Shown piece after piece: positions 42,732-51,664 of a stretch of DNA of 64,000 nt. The translations under genes and the position numbers were made by a program. The notes beneath the pieces are model-generated. The model was not told where the DNA came from, made no database searches, and was given only the letters and a program-made list of their open reading frames with translations. The stretch's first letter is position 1, and each line of letters opens with the position of its first letter. Source of the DNA: an uncultured Candidatus Melainabacteria bacterium (GTDB lineage Bacteria; Cyanobacteriota; Vampirovibrionia; Gastranaerophilales; Gastranaerophilaceae); assembly GCA_949915775.1 (NCBI GenBank), contig CATLEG010000002.1, forward strand, positions 1 through 64,000, given 5' to 3'.

Positions 42732-44085
42732 TGAAAATTTTATTTTAGAAACTATAAATATGATAAAATTATACAATCTAGATATAAGAACAGTCACGAT
42801 GGCTATAAGTTTGAGAGATTGTATAGACAGCGATGTAGATGTAGTTTGCGATAATATTTACAAAAAAATTACCAACTATGCAAAAAATTTGGTTGAGTAT
42901 GCAAATGAGTTTGAAAATGATTATTCAATTCCTATTGTAAATAAAAGGATTTCAGTTACTCCAATTTCAATAATAGGAGAGGCTTGTAAAAATCCAGATT
43001 ATGTTAAAATTGCAGAAACACTTGATAGAGCGGCAAAAGATGTTGGTGTTAATTTTATTGGCGGATTTTCAGCGTTAGTTGAAAAAGGGTTTACAAAAGG
43101 CGATAAACTTTTAATTGAAAGTATTCCTGAAGCCCTTTCAAAAACAGAAAGACTTTGTTCATCTGTGAATGTTGCAACATCAAAAGCCGGAATAAATATG
43201 GATGCTGTTTTAAAAATGGCTGAAACTATTAAAAAAGCCGCAGAATATACAAAAGAAAAAGATGGTCTTGGTGCAGCCAAATTGGTTGTATTTTGCAATT
43301 CTCCCGGAGATAATCCGTTTATGGCAGGAGCTTTTTGCGGTATAGGTGAGCCTGAATGCGCATTGAATGTCGGAGTTTCCGGTCCCGGTGTTGTTAGAGC
43401 CGTAGTAGAAGATTTAGGTAAAGATGCATCACTGAGCGAAGTTGCAAATAAAATTAAACAAACTGCATATAAAATTACGACAACCGGTGAACTTATTGGC
43501 AGGAAACTTGCTGATAAATTAGGAATTCCTTTTGGTGTAATAGATTTATCATTAGCGCCGACACCGGCAATGGGTGATAGTGTTGCTGGTATTTTTCAAG
43601 CAATGGGGATTGAACATGCAGGGGCACATGGTACAACTGCTTGTCTTGCAATGCTTAATGATGCCGTTAAAAAAGGCGGAATTATGGCAAGTTCGCATGT
43701 CGGAGGATTGTCCGGAGCTTTTATTCCTGTTTCGGAAGATGCCGGCATGATTGAGGCAGCATCAAAAGGTTATTTGACTTTTGATAAATTAGAAGCTATG
43801 ACATCTGTTTGTTCAGTGGGGCTTGATATGATTGCAATTCCCGGTGACACACCTGTAGAGACTATTGCTGGAATTATAGCTGATGAAATGGCAATTGGTA
43901 TGATAAATAAAAAGACAACTGCTGTTAGAATTATACCAGTTGTGGGAAAGAATATAGGAGATGAGGTAATATATGGCGGATTACTTGGAAAAGCACCGAT
44001 TATGCCTGTAAGTAAACTTTCTTCGGCTGGTTTTGTAACACGCGGAGGTAGAATTCCAGCGCCTATTCATAGTTTAAATAATTAA
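42724..44085 (+). CDS. UPF0210 / DUF711 (PFL-like) protein
   Basis: About 453 residues, conserved family of unknown function with pyruvate-formate-lyase-like fold. Recognisable sequence: [74 protein letters not shown] and the C-terminal [14 protein letters not shown]. The start is taken at the ATG at 42724, spaced nine bases from GGAG; an ATG at 42709 is also possible. In many Firmicutes an ACT-domain gene precedes it; here the ZorB-like gene does. Confidence 0.9.
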   Translation: MINENFILETINMIKLYNLDIRTVTMAISLRDCIDSDVDVVCDNIYKKITNYAKNLVEYANEFENDYSIPIVNKRISVTPISIIGEACKNPDYVKIAETLDRAAKDVGVNFIGGFSALVEKGFTKGDKLLIESIPEALSKTERLCSSVNVATSKAGINMDAVLKMAETIKKAAEYTKEKDGLGAAKLVVFCNSPGDNPFMAGAFCGIGEPECALNVGVSGPGVVRAVVEDLGKDASLSEVANKIKQTAYKITTTGELIGRKLADKLGIPFGVIDLSLAPTPAMGDSVAGIFQAMGIEHAGAHGTTACLAMLNDAVKKGGIMASSHVGGLSGAFIPVSEDAGMIEAASKGYLTFDKLEAMTSVCSVGLDMIAIPGDTPVETIAGIIADEMAIGMINKKTTAVRIIPVVGKNIGDEVIYGGLLGKAPIMPVSKLSSAGFVTRGGRIPAPIHSLNN

Positions 44086-44094
44086 GGAATAATT

Positions 44095-44442
44095 ATGGCT
44101 AAGACATTAAATGAACTTGCGAATGAATTAAAAGATTTGATTATAGATTTACAATCTGATGCTCATAACAGAGGGTCTTTGCGCCCTGAGCGTTATAATA
44201 ACTTAAAAATTTTAATGGATGTTGCTGCTAATCCTACTCCTAATTTCGATATTTTTATTGGTATGTCATCCGCAGAATTTGCTTTAAGAACTGGTGATAA
44301 ACTTAAGGGAAGTTTAGGTCCGGATGAAAAATATGTATTAAGATGGCTTGCAAAACCTGGTGTATTAGAAGATTTGCGTCAATGCTGGATGGCGAAAGAA
44401 AAACAACGCGGTAAAGCTTATACCAATGATGAAAACCACTAA
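44095..44442 (+). CDS. Hypothetical protein in the UPF0210 operon
   Basis: 115 residues, 9 bases after the UPF0210 stop and preceded by AAGGAAT. Helical, cytoplasmic, with no Cys except one near the end. Stretches such as LIIDLQSDAHNRGSLRPERY and GPDEKYVLRWLAKPGVLED do not match a family that I know. It overlaps the end of uvrC by four bases in convergent orientation, without a terminator. Confidence 0.6.
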   Translation: MAKTLNELANELKDLIIDLQSDAHNRGSLRPERYNNLKILMDVAANPTPNFDIFIGMSSAEFALRTGDKLKGSLGPDEKYVLRWLAKPGVLEDLRQCWMAKEKQRGKAYTNDENH

Positions 44443-46109
44443 CTTCTTTTAATCATTGATTTTGAGCGCAATTGCCTATGGAAAGTTATTGCAAATCTGT
44501 GTGCTTCGTCTCGAATTCTCTGGAATAAAAATAAAGCGCTGGAATTTCTTGGTAAAATTACTGGTTCTGATTGGTTTGGTAAAAATACTTCTTCATTTCT
44601 TTTTGCTAAACTTACAACGTCAATTCCTGATATACCAAGTTCTTCAATTATTTCCATTACACTTGATAACTGCCCTTTGCCTCCGTCTATAATAATTAAA
44701 TCCGGTTTTTCCCATTTCTTTTCACCGAGATGACTTAAACGTCTTGTCAAAACTTCTTTCATTGATAAGAAATCATCTGGTTTTCCTTCTGTAGAATTGA
44801 CTTTGAATTTGCGATATTCAGAACGTTTTTTGACCCCATTTATGAATGTAACCATCGAGGCAACAGTATTTGTACCTTGAATATGTGAAATATCGTAACA
44901 TTCCATCCTATGCGGGAAATTCTTTAATTGTAATTTTTCTGCAAGATATGAGCCAATCTCATTAAAATCATCTCTAATTTTAGTCATTTTTGCAATTTTT
45001 GCATTATCAAGAACAACTTTAGCATTTTTATCTGCGAGCATTTGTAATTCTTTTCCCTGAGCAGATTTGCCGTAACTTATTTTAACTTTTTTCTGTGCAA
45101 GAATTTCAAGCCATTCCTCATAAAGTGCTTTTTCACCAATTGCTTCCAATTCATTTGATACAATTTTATCCGGAAATTCAAGTTTTAATGTGCTGTAGTA
45201 TTCTTTGAAGAAAGTTGCAAAAAATTCTGTTCTATCTTCATCTTCCACTTCGTATACAAAATCTTTTTTATCAATTAGTCTTCCTTCTCTAATCATTAAA
45301 ATTACAATTGCAAAAATTCCATCATCAGATAAAAGTGAAATAACATCTTCATTTAATTTCGTATTTTCATAAACTACTTTTTGTTTTTCAAGTGTTTTTG
45401 CTAAATCGTTGTAACTGTCACGAAGTTTTGCAGCTTTTTCAAATTGTAAACTTTCAGAATATTTTTGCATTTGTTCTTTTAATTGTTTCATTAATTCAGT
45501 TTGTTTGCCTGACAAAAATAATTCTGCCTGTTTAACTATTTTTTGATATTCTTCTGGTGTAACGTAATTTTGGCATGGCGCAAGACAGCGGCCTATATGA
45601 TAATACAGACATGGACGGTCTTTATGTTTTGGTGACTTGCATTGTTTTAAAGGAAATAATTTTTTTAGAAAATCAAGTGTCGCATGCATTGCGCGAATAT
45701 CTGTATATGGCCCGTAATATCTTCCTTTTTCCGGATTCATATTTTTTTTGCGAACAATTGAAATTCTTGGAAAATCTTCTGCTGTGATTAAAAAATAAGG
45801 ATATTTTTTATCATCTTTTAAAAGTACATTATATCTGGGTTTATATTTTTTGATTAAATGACTTTCAAGGATTAGTGCTTCAACTTCCGTATTTGTAATA
45901 ATATATTCAAGCCGTTCAATTTGAGTGACAAGTACGTTAACCTTTACACTGTCATGTTTTCGGTTAAAATAGCTCATTACTCGGCGTTTGAGTATTTTAG
46001 CTTTACCAACGTAAATTACTTCATCATCTTTATTGTAATAAATATAACAACCCGGAAGTGAAGGTAAAAGTTTTAATGTTTGCTTCAAATTCTCATTCAT
46101 CAACCCCAT
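44439..46109 (-). CDS. uvrC: Excinuclease ABC subunit C lacking the C-terminal HhH domain
   Basis: Makes the dual incision in nucleotide excision repair. 556 residues. The GIY-YIG nuclease is at the N-terminus (GCYIYYNKDDEVIYVGKAK), the UVR motif near 200 (YSESLQFEKAAKLRDSYNDL) and the RNase-H-like domain starts at CYDISHIQGTNTVASMV. The protein ends shortly after DEAHRFAITFHRQLRSK; the helix-hairpin-helix domain of about 55 residues that normally follows is missing. A TGCTATAAT extended -10 stands seven bases before the in-frame ATG at 46100, which suggests a leaderless start there rather than at 46109. Confidence 0.92.
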   Translation of the reverse strand: MGLMNENLKQTLKLLPSLPGCYIYYNKDDEVIYVGKAKILKRRVMSYFNRKHDSVKVNVLVTQIERLEYIITNTEVEALILESHLIKKYKPRYNVLLKDDKKYPYFLITAEDFPRISIVRKKNMNPEKGRYYGPYTDIRAMHATLDFLKKLFPLKQCKSPKHKDRPCLYYHIGRCLAPCQNYVTPEEYQKIVKQAELFLSGKQTELMKQLKEQMQKYSESLQFEKAAKLRDSYNDLAKTLEKQKVVYENTKLNEDVISLLSDDGIFAIVILMIREGRLIDKKDFVYEVEDEDRTEFFATFFKEYYSTLKLEFPDKIVSNELEAIGEKALYEEWLEILAQKKVKISYGKSAQGKELQMLADKNAKVVLDNAKIAKMTKIRDDFNEIGSYLAEKLQLKNFPHRMECYDISHIQGTNTVASMVTFINGVKKRSEYRKFKVNSTEGKPDDFLSMKEVLTRRLSHLGEKKWEKPDLIIIDGGKGQLSSVMEIIEELGISGIDVVSLAKRNEEVFLPNQSEPVILPRNSSALFLFQRIRDEAHRFAITFHRQLRSKSMIKRS

Positions 46110-46156
46110 TATAGCACAATTTTTTATCGTTTCTTGTATGTGCGTGAATCTATGCT

Positions 46157-46624
46157 TTATTTGATTATTGTAGAAACCTGATCTGTTATATCATCTCCGC
46201 CAAATAAAATCATGTTTTTTGGTAATACCAGATTGTAATTCATGGAACGAGCTTTTTCTACAACTGCTGTTTTTATTTTGTTATCTATTGCGGTTAGTTT
46301 ATTGTTGTATGAGGTGTCAAGTGCAAGTTTCTGATCATTAATTTGTTGTCTGTATTTTTCTTCTAATTGAGCAATTTTTTTAGGATCTTTTTCTTTTGAA
46401 ATATCTGCTCTGGCTTTATCAATTGTTGTTTGCATATTCTGCATTTGTTTTTCTTGTTCAGCTTTTAGTGCGGAAATCTCTGCCGAATTAGCTGCAATCT
46501 TTTGAATATCAACAACTGCAACTTTATAATCCGGTGTTGATTTTGATACTGCTATGTTGTTTACAGAATATCCAAGAGCAAATGCGCCTAATACAACTAA
46601 TGTTCCAATAATTTTTTTCTTCAT
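46157..46624 (-). CDS. Skp/OmpH-family periplasmic chaperone
   Basis: 155 residues with a signal peptide (IIGTLVVLGAFALGYSV). A short beta segment (YKAVAVVDIQ-like) is followed by a long charged helical hairpin (~45-120) and a C-terminal strand (YNLVLPKNMILFGGDDITDQ), the plan of Skp. It would hold unfolded outer-membrane proteins in the periplasm. A second paralogue at 63375 sits beside bamA. It is isolated downstream of uvrC's start, on the same strand. Confidence 0.8.
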   Translation of the reverse strand: MKKKIIGTLVVLGAFALGYSVNNIAVSKSTPDYKVAVVDIQKIAANSAEISALKAEQEKQMQNMQTTIDKARADISKEKDPKKIAQLEEKYRQQINDQKLALDTSYNNKLTAIDNKIKTAVVEKARSMNYNLVLPKNMILFGGDDITDQVSTIIK

Positions 46625-46788
46625 AATGTAAATCCTCTTTTAATATATTTGTGTTTTTATTAATAGCTGAAATTTTGTTTATTTTTATTCCCTAACGCGG
46701 TAATTTATTACGAAATGTTGCAAAAAATGGTAATGTAACGAATTGTAAATTTGAATTTCAAATAGGCTGAAACCTTTGTATAATCGCT

Positions 46789-46813
46789 CATAGCATAGCA
46801 TAGCATAGCATAG
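46789..46813. repeat. Pentanucleotide repeat (CATAG)5
   Basis: Five perfect CATAG copies, starting five bases after a TATAAT (46779-46784). It would lie at the very start of the 5' untranslated region of the gene at 46898. Five-base units are prone to slippage. Confidence 0.85.
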
Positions 46814-46897
46814 AGGTGCACTGTGTCAAGTTTTCAAAAAATTTTCCGTATCAAAACTTTGTAATGTGCAACGTACAAAAAATAAAGGAGAAAACGT

Positions 46898-47683
46898 ATG
46901 ACAACAATTGGACATGGTAATCAAGATTTTTCTTATGACAAGAAAAAAGTTTCGACAAATGTAAATCAACAAATTGAAACTATCAAAAAAGAAGGTAAAA
47001 AAATTGCCGGTTCGGCAGACGAAGTTGCTGCTTTTCAGAAATTGTCAGAAGAATTAGCTGCTAATGGTGCTAATAAGCATGAACAAAATCTTGTAAAAGG
47101 TTTGATTGTAGAATATCAAACTAAAGCGGAGCAAGAAAATTCGCAAGCTCTACAAAAAAAACGAAAAGCTGAAATTACACCGGCGGCAAGAGAGGCCGTA
47201 AAAAATATTAAAAAAATGATTCCGGACAAAAAAGAACTTGATGAACCGGAAGCACGTATGTTGTTAGATTTAATTAAAAATACCAGAGGTGATTATAACG
47301 CTGCTGATATTGAATATTTTAAACAAGAATTAATGAAAGCCGGATTTGGAGATTTATTAACAAATGATGGTTTTGGAGCAGAAACAAAACCGGAACCGGA
47401 TAAAACTACAAAAGAAGAAAAAAATATAAATCCGCCTGAACCGCAAGAAAAAGAAGTAGTTGCAGAGCCACATAGTGAAAGTATAAAAGAATCATCCGAA
47501 AAAGATGTACGGTCTAACCCTTTTGATAAAAAAGTTAAGAATTCAAATCCTAAAAGAGTCTTACCGAAAAGAGGCAAAACTAAAAAAAGCATAACTAGAG
47601 ATGTTAGACCTAAAGAACACGATATTCCGCCATTAAAATGGAACCCGTTACCAGAAATTCCAAAAGCGCCATGGCAAAAATAG
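46898..47683 (+). CDS. Hypothetical Lys/Glu/Pro-rich protein
   Basis: 261 residues with an AAGGAG site. Residues 1-165 are helical and charged (for example EARMLLDLIKNTRGDYNAAD, EYFKQELMKAGFGDLL). Residues ~165-261 are disordered, rich in Glu, Lys and Pro, ending in PPLKWNPLPEIPKAPWQK. No signal peptide or membrane helix. Family unknown. The upstream CATAG repeat and the strong terminator downstream suggest a monocistronic, possibly variably expressed gene. Confidence 0.65.
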   Translation: MTTIGHGNQDFSYDKKKVSTNVNQQIETIKKEGKKIAGSADEVAAFQKLSEELAANGANKHEQNLVKGLIVEYQTKAEQENSQALQKKRKAEITPAAREAVKNIKKMIPDKKELDEPEARMLLDLIKNTRGDYNAADIEYFKQELMKAGFGDLLTNDGFGAETKPEPDKTTKEEKNINPPEPQEKEVVAEPHSESIKESSEKDVRSNPFDKKVKNSNPKRVLPKRGKTKKSITRDVRPKEHDIPPLKWNPLPEIPKAPWQK

Positions 47684-47697
47684 TATTAAAAATATAA

Positions 47698-47731
47698 AAT
47701 AGACGGAGTTTTTTAAAACTCCGTCTATTTG
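47698..47731 (+). terminator. Strong terminator
   Basis: AATAGACGGAGTTTT / AAAACTCCGTCTATT, a 14- to 15-bp perfect stem with TTA loop. Confidence 0.85.
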
Positions 47732-47760
47732 CAATTGTTTTTTGTTCTTAATATAATTAT

Positions 47761-47880
47761 TATGCGAGTACACAATGCTCGGATTATTGGCGGCTCGACC
47801 GGCTCAACGCACTTCTCGCGCGGACGTGCTGGGTTCGCCCGCATAAGTGATTCGGCGCACTAGCCAAAATCCGATAAGGA
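47761..47880. other. GC-rich intergenic element before pgk
   Basis: About 120 bases much richer in GC than the surroundings (GGCGGCTCGACCGGCTC, CGCGCGGACGTGCTGGGTTC), with short inverted repeats (GCGAGT.., GCGCACT). It is not coding and lies between a terminator and the pgk ribosome binding site. It is either a structured leader or a mobile repeat; I cannot assign a known riboswitch. Confidence 0.45.
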
Positions 47881-47888
47881 GAGAAAAC

Positions 47889-49091
47889 ATGAAAAAATCT
47901 ATTAATGACTTAACTGATGTTAAAGGTAAACGTGCTCTTGTCAGAGTTGATGTTAACGTACCTTTAGATGCTGACAAAAATGTTACTGACGATACAAGAA
48001 TTCAAGCTATCGTTCCGACTGTTCGCGCTTTACAAGAAAAAGGAGCTAAAATTATTCTTATGGCTCACTTAGGAAGACCAAAAGGTGAAGCAAATCCTGA
48101 ATTTACTTTAGAACCTGTTGCAAAACATATGTCTAAAGTTTTAGGTGAAGATGTTTTATTTGTTAAATCACCTGTTGGTGAAGGCGCAGATAAAGAATTG
48201 GAAGCTTTGAAAGACGGTCAGGTTGCTTTGTTGGAAAACATTCGTTACTACAAAGCTGAAGAAGCTAAAGATGACGATATGACTTTTGCTCAAGAACTTG
48301 CTAAACTTGGTGATTTCTATGTAAACGATGCTTTCGGTGCTGCTCACAGAAAACACACTTCAACTGCTAAAGTTGCTCAGCTTGTAAAACCTGCTGTTGC
48401 CGGTTTATTGATGGAAAAAGAAATCAGATGTTTGTCTCAAGCACTTGATAATCCTGTAAGACCTTTCACTGCTGTTGTTGGCGGTGCTAAAGTTTCTTCT
48501 AAAATCGGTGTTTTAGAAAACTTGTTAGACAAAGTTGATAATATGATTATCGGCGGCGGTATGGCTTATACATTCGTTAAAGCTAACGGCGGCAAAATTG
48601 GTAATTCAATTTGTGAAGATGATCAGTTAGAAGTTGCAAAAGCTATTGAAAAGAAAGCTCAAGAAAAAGGTGTTAAACTTGTTATGGCAACTGACGTTCT
48701 TGTAACTGACGATTTTTCAGGCAACGGTACTAACAAATTTGTTAAAATTAATGAAATTCCTGACGGATTTGAAGGTGTTGATGCCGGCCCTGAATCAAGA
48801 AAAGCTTTTGCTGAAGTTTTAAAATCTTCAAAAACAATTTTGATGAATGGCCCTGTAGGTGCTTTTGAAAATCCTAAATTTGCAGAAGGTACAAAAGCTG
48901 TTCTTCAAGCTGTAGTTGATGCAACTAAAAACGGTGCGGTATCAGTTATCGGCGGCGGAGATTCTGTTTCTGCGGCTAAAAAATTCTTTAAAGCCGAAGA
49001 TTTCACACACGTTTCAACAGGCGGCGGTGCATCATTAGAATTTATCGAAGGTAAAGTTCTTCCTGGTGTTGCAGCTTTGGATGAAGCATAG
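47889..49091 (+). CDS. pgk: Phosphoglycerate kinase
   Basis: Glycolytic ATP-forming step, 400 residues. Signature RALVRVDVNVPLD at the N-terminus, MAHLGRPKGE, the NDAFGAAHRKHTS block, NMIIGGGMAYTF and the C-terminal GGDSVSAAKKF with STGGGASLEF. The start is taken at MKKSINDL after AAGGAGAGAAAAC. Codon use is the most biased of the window, consistent with high expression. A terminator follows. Confidence 0.98.
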   Translation: MKKSINDLTDVKGKRALVRVDVNVPLDADKNVTDDTRIQAIVPTVRALQEKGAKIILMAHLGRPKGEANPEFTLEPVAKHMSKVLGEDVLFVKSPVGEGADKELEALKDGQVALLENIRYYKAEEAKDDDMTFAQELAKLGDFYVNDAFGAAHRKHTSTAKVAQLVKPAVAGLLMEKEIRCLSQALDNPVRPFTAVVGGAKVSSKIGVLENLLDKVDNMIIGGGMAYTFVKANGGKIGNSICEDDQLEVAKAIEKKAQEKGVKLVMATDVLVTDDFSGNGTNKFVKINEIPDGFEGVDAGPESRKAFAEVLKSSKTILMNGPVGAFENPKFAEGTKAVLQAVVDATKNGAVSVIGGGDSVSAAKKFFKAEDFTHVSTGGGASLEFIEGKVLPGVAALDEA

Positions 49092-49107
49092 TTTCAAATA
49101 TAAGAAA

Positions 49108-49142
49108 TTAAAAAAAGAGCCTTTTACAGGCTCTTTTTTTTA
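49108..49142 (+). terminator. Terminator after pgk
   Basis: AAAAAGAGCC-TTTTACA-GGCTCTTTTTTT. Confidence 0.9.
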
Positions 49143-49284
49143 CCCTCACCCTTAATCTACAAAATATTTATAAATATTTTGCAGATTCTGGTTAGGGTTG
49201 ATTTTTTTGAAATATCCATTAAATGATTGATGTGAAGTCGGCGGTATTATTATATTGTATTTATGGGGAATACCAGGGGATAAG

Positions 49285-50451
49285 ATGGAAAATACCAGAT
49301 TAACAGATAATTTAGAATTATATACACAGTATGATTGGTTTTCGAGAGAATATCCGAATGCTATTCAAAATGCTTGTGATGAATTTTTTCTGCCTGGCTT
49401 TCAATTTATTCTTTTAGGTATTAGTAAAAATGTTAATAATCTTATGGATAAAGATGCGTATTTTGTGACTAAGGTTATGATTGATAAGCTGCATGATATG
49501 TTTTTTAGATTGTCTGAAAAAACTGTAGCAATGATATTAGATAAAATTTTAGGCAGGGCTGAATCTAAATTTAATTTAAATAAATTGACCGATTTGGAAG
49601 CTAAAATTATCACAGGTTTTAATGATTATGTTTATAATGCTATTTCCCAATTTCTTATTCCCGCTCCCCCTGCGATTAAGCGTGAAAATTTTGATGTTAT
49701 ACATTTAACTTTTTTAATGAAAGATATTGATAAAAATGTTACGTCAAAATTTATTATTACTTTACCTCAAGCTCTTTTAAAACCAGATATTATTGATAGC
49801 AGTGAAGAAAAATTTAATTATGGAGATTTTGCATCAAGTATAATTGAGGCTGAGATAAAAGTCGGAACTACAAGAGTCAAACTTATTGATGTTAAAAATA
49901 TGGATGTTGACGATATTGTAGTTTTTGATAATAGTGATACTCAACATATGGTATTGAAGTATAGAGATTATGAAAAAGATATAAACTTAAATCCTAATCT
50001 TGGACTTGTTTTACCTTTTGATAATGATGAAGGAGAGAGTGAAATGGCTGATAATACAAATCTTTGGGACAGTATTGAAGTAGAAATGAGTGCGCAATTT
50101 GATGCTGTAAAGATTACTCTTGGAGAATTAAAAAATATAGAATCAGGATTAGTTGTTGATTTAACTTCTATTTATGATAACAAAGTTACTTTAAGTGTTG
50201 AAAATAAACCTATAGCACGCGGAGAATTAGTTATTGTTAATGATAGATATGGTGTCAAAATTGATGAGGTTATTGTAAATACTGATAAAAATTCTGAAGC
50301 GGCACTTCAAGATGAAGACGAAATTCCGCAGGAAGAAACTTTTGAGGAAGATAATCAAGAGATAGTTGAAGAACAACCTCTTGAAGAAAATTCTGATGAA
50401 GAAGATGAATTTGATTACAGTGATTTTGAACTTGAAGATGAAGATATCTAA
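49285..50451 (+). CDS. Flagellar/type III switch protein with two SpoA domains (FliM/FliN or SctQ-like)
   Basis: 388 residues from MENTRLTDNLELY, after AGGGGATAAG. An N-terminal ~150-residue region is followed by a first SpoA-like domain (~165-245) and a second clear one (~262-335; AQFDAVKITLGELKNIESG, DNKVTLSVENKPIARGELVI, DRYGVKIDEVI). The last ~45 residues are almost all Glu/Asp, not typical of FliN. The two-SpoA plan resembles SctQ. An in-frame ATG at 50044 with its own AAGGAG could give a short SpoA2 product. It is the first gene of a fliO-P-Q-R unit and would form the cytoplasmic sorting/C-ring part. Confidence 0.75.
   Translation: MENTRLTDNLELYTQYDWFSREYPNAIQNACDEFFLPGFQFILLGISKNVNNLMDKDAYFVTKVMIDKLHDMFFRLSEKTVAMILDKILGRAESKFNLNKLTDLEAKIITGFNDYVYNAISQFLIPAPPAIKRENFDVIHLTFLMKDIDKNVTSKFIITLPQALLKPDIIDSSEEKFNYGDFASSIIEAEIKVGTTRVKLIDVKNMDVDDIVVFDNSDTQHMVLKYRDYEKDINLNPNLGLVLPFDNDEGESEMADNTNLWDSIEVEMSAQFDAVKITLGELKNIESGLVVDLTSIYDNKVTLSVENKPIARGELVIVNDRYGVKIDEVIVNTDKNSEAALQDEDEIPQEETFEEDNQEIVEEQPLEENSDEEDEFDYSDFELEDEDI
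50029..50046 (+). promoter_or_regulatory. Internal ribosome binding site and start within the SpoA gene
   Basis: GAAGGAGAGAGTGAAATG: an SD followed after about eight bases by an in-frame ATG (codon 254), exactly between the two SpoA domains. The product (MADNTNLWDSIEVEM...) would be a FliN-like protein of about 135 residues. Confidence 0.6.
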
Positions 50452-50471
50452 AAAATATCTAAGGAGGGAAA

Positions 50472-50852
50472 ATGAGTACTTATTTACTAAATTTCATAGT
50501 TTATACAACAGCAATGATTGGAGTAATATTTATTGCTTTGTTTGTGTATAAAAAGTTTTCTTTCTCATCAATTTCAAAATCAAAATTTTTGAATGTAGAA
50601 GATTCAATTTCACTGGCACCGCGTAAAAATCTTTATGTTATAAGAGCCGGTAATGAAAAATTTCTTGTAGCTTCTGATGCTGAAAGAACTTCATTGATTT
50701 CAAAACTTGATGAAAATTATGTAAAATCTGAAATTGAACCGCTTAATAAAATTGACGATAAAATTGATGAACTTCCAACAATCGTTAATTTTCAAAAACC
50801 GCAGAACAAAAACTCTAAAAAGGTTTTCAAAAATATTGTGAATAACATATAA
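50472..50852 (+). CDS. fliO: FliO-like membrane protein
   Basis: 126 residues with an AGGAGGG site, one N-terminal membrane helix (~6-26, IVYTTAMIGVIFIALFVYKK). A small domain follows with EDSISLAPRKNLYVIRAGNE and KFLVASDAERTSLI, matching the FliO pattern in which a beta-rich domain follows the helix. FliO helps assemble the FliP ring. Its place just before fliP supports the call. The C-terminal ~45 residues are polar. Confidence 0.75.
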   Translation: MSTYLLNFIVYTTAMIGVIFIALFVYKKFSFSSISKSKFLNVEDSISLAPRKNLYVIRAGNEKFLVASDAERTSLISKLDENYVKSEIEPLNKIDDKIDELPTIVNFQKPQNKNSKKVFKNIVNNI

Positions 50853-50894
50853 AAATTTTCTGAGATAAATTCAGAATGCTGAGAAGGATAAATA

Positions 50895-51539
50895 ATGGAT
50901 ACAATAATTAAAGATATGAACCCAATATTACAAATGTTGATACTAATGACAGTATTTTCACTGCTGCCTTTGGTATTTTGTTGTATGACAAGCTTTTTGA
51001 GATTTGTAATAGTGTTTTCAATGTTAAAAACTGCAATGGGTACACAACAAGTTCCTCCGTCAATTGTAATTATAGGACTTGCAATGATATTGACTTTTTA
51101 TACAATGGGGGGAACCTTCCAGAAAATGTATGAAATGGGGTCTGTTCCATATCATAAAAACCAGAACATGATTGAGGCAATAAATGAGGGATCAAAACCA
51201 TTAAAAGAGTTTATGCTGAAACAGACACGTGAAAGTGATATTGCATTTTTTGTCGAAATGACAAATGGCGGAAAAGCTCCTTCAAATCCAGAAGAGCTTA
51301 CTGTATGGCAGGTTGCTCCGGCATATATTATAAGTGAACTGAAAACAGCTTTTGAAATCGGATTTATAATATTTGTACCATTTATTGTACTAGACCTTGT
51401 TGTTGCAAATATCTTACTGGCGTTAGGTATGTTCATGCTGTCGCCGACGATTATATCAATGCCGTTTAAATTGTTGATATTTATTGCGGTAGATGGATGG
51501 GCGCTGATAGTTCAGGGGCTTGTGACGAGTTATAATTGA
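50895..51539 (+). CDS. fliP: Flagellar/type III export gate protein FliP
   Basis: 214 residues; forms the pentameric core of the export gate. Family motifs: LVFCCMTSFLRFVIVFSMLK, TAMGTQQVPPSIVIIGLAM, FMLKQTRESDI, PAYIISELKTAFEIGF and ALGMFMLSPTIISMPFKL. There are four hydrophobic segments. No N-terminal signal peptide is seen, unlike E. coli FliP, which resembles SctR. An AGAAGGATAA site precedes it. 125 bases with GC-rich hairpins separate it from fliQ. Confidence 0.93.
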   Translation: MDTIIKDMNPILQMLILMTVFSLLPLVFCCMTSFLRFVIVFSMLKTAMGTQQVPPSIVIIGLAMILTFYTMGGTFQKMYEMGSVPYHKNQNMIEAINEGSKPLKEFMLKQTRESDIAFFVEMTNGGKAPSNPEELTVWQVAPAYIISELKTAFEIGFIIFVPFIVLDLVVANILLALGMFMLSPTIISMPFKLLIFIAVDGWALIVQGLVTSYN

Positions 51540-51540
51540 T

Positions 51541-51625
51541 CCCCGTCGCCCTGTTGGGCATTTTCAGCACAAGGCATACAGGGTCACAAGCATCGCACAG
51601 CTCTGCTGTTCCCTTTGTATCCCAC
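51541..51625. other. GC-rich element between fliP and fliQ
   Basis: Non-coding insert with hairpin potential (GCCCTGTTGGGC, AGCTCTGCT, CCCTGTTGGGC..ACAGGG). It sits in an otherwise tight operon and may be a dispersed repeat or a processing site. It shares AAAATC-CGATAA-like ending with the element before pgk, too little to call homologous. Confidence 0.4.
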
Positions 51626-51664
51626 AGTTAGGGAAAAATCGGATAAAAATTTAAAGGATAAAAA

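Noticed and set aside
47761-47880. Riboswitch or RNA gene before pgk
   Set aside because: GC-rich and probably structured, but it matches no riboswitch or tRNA pattern that I can recognise.
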